Shown: in pieces, positions 57,577 to 64,000 of the stretch
Position numbering within the stretch: the stretch's first letter is position 1
How the letters are laid out: each line of letters opens with the position of its first letter
Origin: Streptomyces sp. WM6386
GTDB lineage: Bacteria; Actinomycetota; Actinomycetes; Streptomycetales; Streptomycetaceae
Assembly (NCBI RefSeq): GCF_000972385.1
Contig: NZ_JXTE01000005.1
Location: forward strand, 1 to 64,000
Reading direction: 5' to 3'
Length of the DNA: 64,000 nucleotides
The notes under the pieces: generated by a model
Seen by the model: the letters and a program-made list of their open reading frames with translations, nothing else
Told to the model about the DNA's origin: nothing
Databases searched by the model: none
Translations under genes and position numbers: made by a program

Positions 57577-58779
57577 TCACTGACCGCCGTACGTCTTGCT
57601 CATGCTCTGGTAGATCGCCTCGGCCTCCTGGCCCAGCTGCGGGCCGGCCAGCCAGGTGTTGTCGGCCGGGCCGATCGACGTGTTCGAGACCAGCTTGGTC
57701 TCGCCGTCCACCACCCGGAACCAGCCGCCGCCGGACGAACCGCCGGTCATCGTGCAGCCGATGCGGTACATCGTCGGCAGCGTCGTGCTGAGCGAGAGAC
57801 GGCCCGGCTGGTCGATGCACTTGAACATCTTCAGACCGTTGTACGGCGCCGCCTGCGGGTAGCCCCAGGCGCCCATCTTGGCGACCTCGGTCGCGGACGG
57901 GGCGGAGAAGTCCACGTCCAACGCGGCTCCGACCGTCTCCTCCAGCGACTTGGCGCCGGACTCCGGCTTCACATGCAGCACCGAGTAGTCGTACGCGGCA
58001 CCGGCACCGCCGGTCTCCGAGCCGCCCGCGATCCACTCGTTCGAGGTCGACGCCCAGTCCGCCCACCACTGGCCGTACGGCGCGATCTCGGAGGCGTTGG
58101 AATTCGTCAGCTGCGCCTCGGACTTGCCGTAGTCGTTGTAGGCCGGGACGAACATGATGTTGCGGTACCAGCCGCCGCCGTCGCCCGCGTGCACGCAGTG
58201 GCCGGCCGTCCACACCAGGTTCGACTTGCCCGGGTGGTTCACGTCCTTGACGACCGTGCCCGAGCAGACCGCCGCGCCCTCGGGAGTGTCGAAGAAGATC
58301 TTGCCGACCGGGGCCGCGTTCTCGTGGTACGGCGTCTTCTCGGCCGAGGCCTCGACGGGTGCCGGGTCCGGGTCGCTGACGCCCTGGTCGGCCGCCGCGT
58401 CCTTCGTCGAGTACGTCTTGTTGGCCTCCTTCGCGGACTTCATCCGCTCCGGCTTCCAGAGGCCCTCGATCACCGGGTTGACGAAGTCCTTGGCCTCACT
58501 CAGCCACTTGTCCTTGTCCCAGTCCTTCCAGGCGCCGTCCTTCCACTGGTCGACGTCGATGCCGTGCTCCTTGAGCTTGTCGGCGAGGTCGGCAGGGATC
58601 TGGACCTTGTCGTTGCCGCTGTCGGCGGCCTGGGACGTCGTGGCGCCCGCCTTGTCGCTCGCCGTGTCCGAGCCTTCGCAGGCGGTCGCGGTCAGCGCCA
58701 GGGCGGCGGCGAGGCCAGTGACGGCAAGAGCGGTGCGCCGCCTGCGACTCGGCGTCGCGGACGTACGTGTGGAACGCAT
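57577..58779 (-). CDS. trypsin-like serine protease lipoprotein (copy 1)
   Basis: This 400-residue exported protein has a signal peptide with lipobox LTATAC (Cys34). A ~110-residue charged helical region (PADLADKLKEHGIDVDQWKD, then WKDWDKDKWL) is followed by a chymotrypsin-fold domain with His in VWTAGHCVHAG and Ser in TMTGGSSGGGW. The catalytic Asp is probably in AYDYSVL. It is likely anchored on the outer membrane face. It is paralogous to the gene 58994-60214 (a clear tandem duplication with the same order of segments). The substrate is unknown. Confidence 0.9.
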   Translation of the reverse strand: MRSTRTSATPSRRRRTALAVTGLAAALALTATACEGSDTASDKAGATTSQAADSGNDKVQIPADLADKLKEHGIDVDQWKDGAWKDWDKDKWLSEAKDFVNPVIEGLWKPERMKSAKEANKTYSTKDAAADQGVSDPDPAPVEASAEKTPYHENAAPVGKIFFDTPEGAAVCSGTVVKDVNHPGKSNLVWTAGHCVHAGDGGGWYRNIMFVPAYNDYGKSEAQLTNSNASEIAPYGQWWADWASTSNEWIAGGSETGGAGAAYDYSVLHVKPESGAKSLEETVGAALDVDFSAPSATEVAKMGAWGYPQAAPYNGLKMFKCIDQPGRLSLSTTLPTMYRIGCTMTGGSSGGGWFRVVDGETKLVSNTSIGPADNTWLAGPQLGQEAEAIYQSMSKTYGGQ

Positions 58780-58886
58780 GGTGCGGTAACCCCCGTTGGA
58801 GCGATTGGTGTTTCGAACTGCGGTGATGTCATGCGCGCGTCACTCGATCGAGGGGGGTCCGTGCACTGCGCGAACCCCCTTGTCAC

Positions 58887-58904
58887 GCGACAACCCACTA
58901 TGCC
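58887..58904 (-). promoter_or_regulatory. shared upstream element, copy 1
   Basis: On the minus strand GCATAGTG-GGTTG lies about 117 bases before the protease start. Nearly the same text (GCATAGTGTGTGTTG) precedes the paralogous protease. It could be a duplicated -10 region (TAGTG). Confidence 0.35.
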
Positions 58905-58993
58905 CGTGGAGTTGAGGGCGAACAGCGACGGGGCGGTGAAGGTTTTCGTGAGCCCGGTGAGCCCGGTGAACCGCCCCGTCGCCGCCGCCGTCG

Positions 58994-60214
58994 TCACTGA
59001 CCGGCGAACTTCTCGCTGACCGAGTCGTACACGCCCTTGGCCACCTCACCCAGCCGCGGTCCGGCCAGCCAGCCCGCGGTCACCGGGCCGATCGAGGTGT
59101 TGGACACCAGCGCCGGCTTGCCGTCCGAACCGGTCGCGACCCAGCCGCCACCGGATGAACCGCCCGTCATGGTGCATCCGATGCGGTACATCGTCGGGTC
59201 CGAAGCGTTGAGCGACAGCCGACCCGGCTTGTCCTGGCACTGGTACAGCGTCTGGCCGTCGAACGGCTCCGCCGCCGGGTATCCGGTCGCCGTCATGCTC
59301 TGGATCTTCGTCGCGGCCGGAGCCTTGAAGTCCACCGGCAGGGCCGAACCGACCGTCTCCTCCAGCGACTTGCCGGTGCCGCCCTCCTCCGGCGTCACAT
59401 GAAGCACGGAGAAGTCGTACGAGGCACCGTCACCGCCGGTCGTACCGCCCTGCTCGATCCACTGGTCCGAGGTCTGCGCCCAGTCACTCCACCACACACC
59501 GTACGGAGCGACCTCCTCCCGGGAGGCGCCCTCCAGCTCCGCGGTCGACAGGCCCTTGTCGTTGTACGACGGCACGAACGCGATGTTGCGGTACCAGCCG
59601 CCGCTCTTGCCCGCGTGGACACAGTGGCCCGCCGTCCACACCATGTTGGATTTGCCGGGGTTGGCCGGGTCCTGCACGACCGTTGCCGAGCAGACCATCT
59701 GTCCTTCGGGGGAGTCGAAGAACACCTTGCCCGCCTCGGGGACACTGTCGTGATACGTAGGCGATACGGCCTTCGCGTCCACCGGCGCAGGCTCCGGGTC
59801 GGTCACTCCCTGGTCACCGTCGAGGTCGCTGTCGTCGACTTCCTGGTCCGGCTCCTCGGCCTCCCGCATCCGGTCCGGGTCCCACAGGCCCTCGATGATC
59901 GGGTTGATGTAGTCCCCGGCCTCGCGCAGCCAGTCGTCCTTGCTCCAGTCCTTCCAGGCGCCGTCCTTCCACTCGTCGACGTCGATCCCGTGCTCCTTGA
60001 GCCGGTCCTTGATGTCGTCCGGGATGGTGATCTTCCCGTCGCCCGACGTGGCGGAGGCGGAGGACTCGCCGCCCGCCTCGGCGTCGCCCGAGTCGCAGGC
60101 GGTCGCCGTGAGCGCGAGCGCCGAGGCGAGAGCAACGGCGGCCAGCACGGGGGAGGTTCTGCGGCGCGCCCCCCCTTCCCGGCGGACGGTGGACAACGGC
60201 CGTATGGATCGCAT
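58994..60214 (-). CDS. trypsin-like serine protease lipoprotein (copy 2)
   Basis: This 406-residue paralogue of the preceding protease has a signal peptide with lipobox LTATAC (Cys40) and a charged helical segment (DDIKDRLKEHGIDVDEWKDG). The protease domain has VWTAGHCVHAG and TMTGGSSGGGW, with Asp in ASYDFSVLHV. The lipobox context, the KEHGIDVD.WKDGAWKDW block and the catalytic blocks are almost identical between copies, whereas the acidic linker (~120-150) differs. It has its own upstream region, so the two copies are likely separate units. Confidence 0.9.
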   Translation of the reverse strand: MRSIRPLSTVRREGGARRRTSPVLAAVALASALALTATACDSGDAEAGGESSASATSGDGKITIPDDIKDRLKEHGIDVDEWKDGAWKDWSKDDWLREAGDYINPIIEGLWDPDRMREAEEPDQEVDDSDLDGDQGVTDPEPAPVDAKAVSPTYHDSVPEAGKVFFDSPEGQMVCSATVVQDPANPGKSNMVWTAGHCVHAGKSGGWYRNIAFVPSYNDKGLSTAELEGASREEVAPYGVWWSDWAQTSDQWIEQGGTTGGDGASYDFSVLHVTPEEGGTGKSLEETVGSALPVDFKAPAATKIQSMTATGYPAAEPFDGQTLYQCQDKPGRLSLNASDPTMYRIGCTMTGGSSGGGWVATGSDGKPALVSNTSIGPVTAGWLAGPRLGEVAKGVYDSVSEKFAGQ

Positions 60215-60543
60215 GATCTGACTCCCCCTGAGGTGAACGAACTAGGCGCTGCGGCCGTGACCCCCACATCGACACCCCGGCGGCTCTGGTCCGTCCGGTG
60301 CCGTTCTCCTGTGTGCGCACGGCCTCTTGGAACGGCAACACACACTATGCGCTCGCTGTGGGGGACTCCCGACGGAACGGCAACGGTTCCGTCACGGCAA
60401 GGATCTTGAGGCAACCCGTAACCGGGTGAACCGTCCGGGGTTGGTAGCCGTGGGGGCCTGCTGTCTCTGAGCGGTCCCCTGTGCCCGTGGTGCGACTTCG
60501 GCTCGCCCGTGGGCGTGGGACGACGGCGGGAGGACGGCGAGAC
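60215..60543. other. protease/siderophore-cluster divergent region
   Basis: These 329 bases hold the promoters of copy-2 protease and the aminotransferase. Visible are the CACTATGC element (60343-60350, minus-strand GCATAGTG), an inverted repeat GACGGAAC/GTTCCGTC (near 60371-60393) and ACCCG-TAAC-CGGGT (near 60416-60429). No DmdR1/IdeR-type iron box (TTAGGTTAGGC-like palindrome) was found by eye. Confidence 0.45.
60333..60351 (-). promoter_or_regulatory. shared upstream element, copy 2
   Basis: On the minus strand GCATAGTGTGTGTTG lies about 129 bases before the copy-2 protease start, matching the element before copy 1 except for a two-base length difference. Confidence 0.35.
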
Positions 60544-62010
60544 GTGGCCGAGTCTTCGTACGGCGGGTGCGTGTCCGCGGGGGCCCCGCGCCGACAGTCG
60601 GCACGCGAGTCGGCGGCGCGCACCTATGCGCGTGCCCTGCCGATCGTGCCCGTGCGGGCGCGTGGACTCACCATCGAGGGCGCGGACGGCCGCCGCTACC
60701 TGGACTGTCTCTCCGGCGCGGGGGCCCTGGCGCTCGGGCACAACCATCCCGTGGTGCTGGAGGCCATCCGCAAGGTCCTCGACTCGGGCGCGCCCCTGCA
60801 CGCTCTCGACCTCGCGACCCCCGCCGAGGACGGCTTCGTCACCGAGCTGTTCCGCACTCTGCCGGCCGGTCTCGTCGACCACGCGCGCGTGCAGTTCTGC
60901 GGACCGGGTGGCACGGACGCGGTGGAGGCCGCCTTCAAGCTCGTCCGGGCGGCAACCGGGCGCACCGGCATGCTGGCCTTCACCGGCTCCCGCCACGCCA
61001 TGAGCACCACGGCACTCGAAACGTCCCAGGAGGCGGCCGACGTCCGCGTCACGAGGCTGCCCTATCCGCAGGACTACCGCTGCCCGTTCGGCGTCTGCGG
61101 CACTTGCGGCGCCGAACTCGCCGCCCGCTGGACCGAGTCCCTCCTCGACGACCTCGATTCGGGTGCCGCCGGACCCGCCGGACTGATCGTCGAACCCGTA
61201 CAGAGCGAGGGCGGAGTCATCCCCGCGCCGGACTCCTGGATGCGGCGCATACGGCAGATCACGGCAGCCCGCTCCATCCCCCTGATCGCCGACGAGGTCC
61301 ACACCGGCGTCGGTCGCACCGGCGCCTTCTGGGCGGTGGAGCACAGTGGGATCGCCCCCGACGTGATGATCCTCTCCAAGGCCATCGGGGGCAGCCTGCC
61401 ACTGGCCGTCCTGGTCTACCGCGACGACCTCGACCTCTTCGAACGCGGCGCCCCCACCGACACGTTCCGCGGCAACCAACTCGCCCTGGCCGCGGGCACC
61501 GCGACGCTCACGTACGCCCGCGAGAACGGACTCGCCGAGCGCGCGGCGGTGCTGGGGGCGCGGATGCTGTGCCGACTTCGGGATCTGGGGCAGCGGCTTT
61601 CGTGTGTGGGGGAGGTGCGCGGCAGGGGGTTGATGCTCGGGGTTGAGTTGGTGGATCCCGAGGTGGGGTTTCGGCAAGCTGAGGCTGAGGCCTGCCGGTG
61701 CGGGGCTGCCGAGAGCGCGGCCACCGATGCCCACCCTGCTGCTCCTGAACTCGCCGCCGCGGTCCAGCGGGAGTGTCTGCGACGCGGCCTCATCGTCGAA
61801 CTCAGTGCCCGCCACGCGAGCGTCGTGCGCCTCCTGCCACCCCTGACCATCAGCGACGAGCAGGCGGACGCGGTGCTCGACAGGCTGTCCGACGCGGTGG
61901 AGGCGGTGGCTCGCGGCCACACCTCCCACGGCCAGACGGACACATCGGGACACGCACACCACCGTCACGGCAATCGCTCCGCACGCGTGGGACAGCCCGC
62001 CGGCCGATGA
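60544..62010 (+). CDS. diaminobutyrate--2-oxoglutarate-type aminotransferase
   Basis: This class-III PLP aminotransferase of 488 residues has ADGRRYLDCLSGAGALALGH, FCGPGGTDAVEAAFKL, the cofactor Asp in LIADEVHTGVGRTG and PLP Lys279 in ILSKAIGGSLP. It most resembles diaminobutyrate transaminases that feed siderophore pathways. An insertion rich in Ala/Cys (EACRCGAAESAATDAHPAAP) near residue 385 and a Cys-rich loop (RCPFGVCGTCG) are unusual. The His/Thr-rich tail is extra. GTG 60544 lies 11 bases after GGGAGG; GTG 60481 is a weaker alternative. A siderophore synthetase gene follows, so it should make the diamine unit. Confidence 0.88.
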   Translation: MAESSYGGCVSAGAPRRQSARESAARTYARALPIVPVRARGLTIEGADGRRYLDCLSGAGALALGHNHPVVLEAIRKVLDSGAPLHALDLATPAEDGFVTELFRTLPAGLVDHARVQFCGPGGTDAVEAAFKLVRAATGRTGMLAFTGSRHAMSTTALETSQEAADVRVTRLPYPQDYRCPFGVCGTCGAELAARWTESLLDDLDSGAAGPAGLIVEPVQSEGGVIPAPDSWMRRIRQITAARSIPLIADEVHTGVGRTGAFWAVEHSGIAPDVMILSKAIGGSLPLAVLVYRDDLDLFERGAPTDTFRGNQLALAAGTATLTYARENGLAERAAVLGARMLCRLRDLGQRLSCVGEVRGRGLMLGVELVDPEVGFRQAEAEACRCGAAESAATDAHPAAPELAAAVQRECLRRGLIVELSARHASVVRLLPPLTISDEQADAVLDRLSDAVEAVARGHTSHGQTDTSGHAHHRHGNRSARVGQPAGR

Positions 62011-62202
62011 CACGGATCGCCCGAACGCCCATACGCGCACCGCGGCTTGGACCAACCCCGACCCGCCGCTCCAGCTCCGAAAAGACATCACACCCCCACT
62101 CGACTCACCACCGACCAAGACGCCACAGACCGACGCACTCCCACCACCCGACATGACCCCGGCCCGCTCTCACGACCCAGAGCCCGCTCACGAGGAACAG
62201 CC

Positions 62203-64000
62203 TTGAACAGCACCTCCGCACCCGACGGCCCGGTCCACACACCCACCCGAGGCTCCTCCGTCACGGAGACTTCCCGGCAGCCCGAGCCCGGACCGACGGC
62301 CGCCGCGGCCCCTCGCCCGCACGAACGGGTTCCGGAACAGGGACGGGGTCCTCAGGAAAGGAAGGCCTCCAGCCGCGGCGATGGCCCTGGTCAGGAACGG
62401 GTTGCGGGACAGGTTCCTGGACAGGGCAGGCCCCCCGAGCCGGGAAGCCGTCAGAGCGTCGACCGGCTGCGGGGCACCCTCACGGAACCCCTGGACCATC
62501 CCGACCCGCACACCGTGGCCCAAGCCGCAGCCGTGGAGAACCTCCTGCGCTGCTGGGTGCGCGAAACCGACCTCCCCGCCCCCGCCGACGGCACCCTCCG
62601 CATCCCCCTGCCCGCCAGCGGCACCGCTCTGCTGGTCCCCGTCCACTACTGGTCCCCGACGGGATGGCACCGCTTCGGCCCTCCCCGCCTGGCTGACGTT
62701 CCCCCACAGGCCCCGACCGTCGACGCCGTCACGGTCGCGGCACTGCTCACCAGGGAGACGTCGAACGGGAGCCCCGACGCCCGAGCCCTGGCCGCGGTCT
62801 CCAGCCCGGCCCCCGTCACCGAGCCGGCCGCCGTCTGCGCCCCGGCGGGCCAAGCCACTTGCACACGTCTGGACGCCACCGCCGGCACCGACCTTGTCGC
62901 ACGCGTAGCCGACTCCGTGCGCCGCACCGTCACCTTCATCGACGAGCGCAGAAGGCATCCCTCCGACGAGCCCGATCTCTTCCTCGCCGGCGAACAGGCC
63001 CTGGTGCTCGGACACCCCCTGCACCCCGCTCCGAAGAGCCGTGAGGGCCTCTCCGAGACTGAAGCACCTCTCTGCTCACCTGAGTTGCGCGGTTCCTTCC
63101 CCCTCCACTGGATCGCTGTCGCTCCCTCCGTACTCGCCACCGACTCGGCCTGGACCGAGCGTGGACGCCCCATCCCGGCGGCACAACTCACGGCACGCCT
63201 CGCCGAAACCGCAATGCCCCTGCCCGACGGCCATGCGGCCCTGCCGCTCCACCCCTGGCAGTTGCGGGAAGTCCGGCACCACCCCTCGACCGCGGCCCTG
63301 CTCGACGCCGGACTGCTCAGGGATCTCGGAGCACACGGCTCCGCGTGGTACCCCACCTCCTCCGTCCGCACGGTGTATCGCTCCGGTGCCCCCGCCATGC
63401 TCAAGCTCTCGCTGGGACTGCGCATCACCAACTCCCGCCGCGAAAACCTCCGTAAGGAACTTCACCGAGGCGTCGAGGTCCACCGTCTTCTGCGCAGCGG
63501 GCTCGCCGAGCACTGGCAGGCCTTTCACCCCGGCTTCGACATCGTCCGCGACCCGGCCTGGCTGGCCGTCGACGGGCTGGACGGCAACTCTGTGCCGGGA
63601 CTCAATGTGATGATCCGGCACAACCCTTTCCGCCCCACGGACGACGTCTCCTGCGTCGCCGGGCTCGTCTCGCCCAGGCCCTACCCCCGGTCGGACAGCA
63701 CCACGGGCGGTGGGACAGCCGACCCGTCGGCCACACGGTCCCGTCTCGCCGACGTCCTCGCACGCCTCGCCGACCGGACCGGTCGACCGCTGGGTGCCGT
63801 CGCCGCCGAGTGGTTCCTGCGCTATCTGGAGCAGGTCGTTCGTCCGGTGCTGTGGCTCGACGCGGAGGCGGGCATCGCCCTGGAGGCGCATCAGCAGAAC
63901 ACGCTGGTTCACGTGGACGGCGACGGTTGGCCCGTGGGAGGCCGTTACCGGGACAACCAGGGCTACTACTTCCGAGAGTCCCGACGCGCGGAACTCGACG
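62203..64000 (+). CDS. IucA/IucC family siderophore synthetase, partial
   Basis: This NRPS-independent siderophore synthetase condenses a carboxylic acid (often citrate) with an amine or hydroxylamine using ATP. It is open to the end of the window (599 codons, C-terminus missing). Conserved blocks are GHPLHPAPKSREG (His271), PLHPWQLREV, a YPTSSVRTVYRSG...LKLSLGLRITNS ATP region, MIRHNPFRP (His473) and EAHQQNTLV (His563) followed by RDNQGYYFRES. TTG 62203 follows GAGGAACAGCC and is the only well-placed start. The first ~85 residues are low complexity (Gly/Gln/Pro-rich repeats); a GTG at 62515 is a possible later start. It forms a cluster with the upstream aminotransferase, and S. coelicolor has a similar pair near SCO5799-5801 (from memory). 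The product is unknown. Confidence 0.88.
   Translation, partial: MNSTSAPDGPVHTPTRGSSVTETSRQPEPGPTAAAAPRPHERVPEQGRGPQERKASSRGDGPGQERVAGQVPGQGRPPEPGSRQSVDRLRGTLTEPLDHPDPHTVAQAAAVENLLRCWVRETDLPAPADGTLRIPLPASGTALLVPVHYWSPTGWHRFGPPRLADVPPQAPTVDAVTVAALLTRETSNGSPDARALAAVSSPAPVTEPAAVCAPAGQATCTRLDATAGTDLVARVADSVRRTVTFIDERRRHPSDEPDLFLAGEQALVLGHPLHPAPKSREGLSETEAPLCSPELRGSFPLHWIAVAPSVLATDSAWTERGRPIPAAQLTARLAETAMPLPDGHAALPLHPWQLREVRHHPSTAALLDAGLLRDLGAHGSAWYPTSSVRTVYRSGAPAMLKLSLGLRITNSRRENLRKELHRGVEVHRLLRSGLAEHWQAFHPGFDIVRDPAWLAVDGLDGNSVPGLNVMIRHNPFRPTDDVSCVAGLVSPRPYPRSDSTTGGGTADPSATRSRLADVLARLADRTGRPLGAVAAEWFLRYLEQVVRPVLWLDAEAGIALEAHQQNTLVHVDGDGWPVGGRYRDNQGYYFRESRRAELD

Noticed and set aside
62188..63024. 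Minus-strand 278-codon frame over the siderophore synthetase
   Set aside because: The plus-strand frame from 62203 carries all IucA/IucC motifs through to the window end; the minus frame has none.

Overview
This window looks like the core chromosome of a Streptomyces. The third codon positions are very GC-rich, GTG and TTG starts are common, and clgR, osaA/osaB, gluABCD/gluRK and rshA are all present. From memory, the gene order closely follows Streptomyces coelicolor from about SCO5746 to SCO5800; this was not checked by search. No phage, insertion sequence or CRISPR array was seen.

Layout. Positions 1-1080 hold the 3' end of a 5S rRNA gene, its terminator, a degenerate DegT-type aminotransferase gene and a tRNA-Thr(GGT). 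Positions 1090-10700 hold a multidomain RsbU/SpoIIE phosphatase divergent from osaA (a giant hybrid kinase with a HAMP array) and osaB (osmoadaptation). Positions 10820-18000 hold ftsK, a RodZ-like protein, and rimO-pgsA-cinA-clgR. Positions 18230-26310 hold a small membrane protein, an SDR, a Nei/Fpg glycosylase, the very large helicase Lhr and a terpene-cyclase-fold protein. Positions 26390-31340 hold a DUF3046 protein, an AI-2E-type permease, two unknowns, and recA-recX. Positions 31520-34800 hold a decayed gene fragment, rhodanese, cysteine dioxygenase with a cysteine-rich leader peptide, and a flavin monooxygenase. Positions 34885-41660 hold gluABCD glutamate uptake, the divergent two-component pair gluR-gluK, and a TAXI-type binding protein. 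Positions 41840-45335 hold a K+/H+-type antiporter with its TrkA-C subunit and a NarL-type two-component pair. Positions 45390-57500 hold miaB, small proteins, a LigB-like protein, an orphan antitoxin-like protein, miaA, dapF, rshA, an M1 peptidase and hflX. Positions 57577-64000 hold two tandem lipoprotein serine proteases and the start of an NRPS-independent siderophore cluster (diaminobutyrate-type aminotransferase plus an IucA/IucC synthetase that runs off the window).

Connections. DNA repair and stress genes cluster here (recA, recX, lhr, nei-type, clgR, hflX). Three of their transcription units (recA, rimO-pgsA-cinA, lhr) carry an exact or one-mismatch copy of the actinobacterial RecA-NDp (PafBC) promoter motif; ftsK and dapF carry weaker partial matches. 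Many genes have a -10 hexamer six or seven bases before the start codon, as expected for leaderless mRNAs. The glutamate importer, its two-component system and a TAXI solute-binding protein form one sensing and uptake locus. The least-described items are the cysteine leader peptide before cysteine dioxygenase, the PafBC-type promoters of rimO and lhr, the TAXI/GluK pairing and the siderophore cluster.
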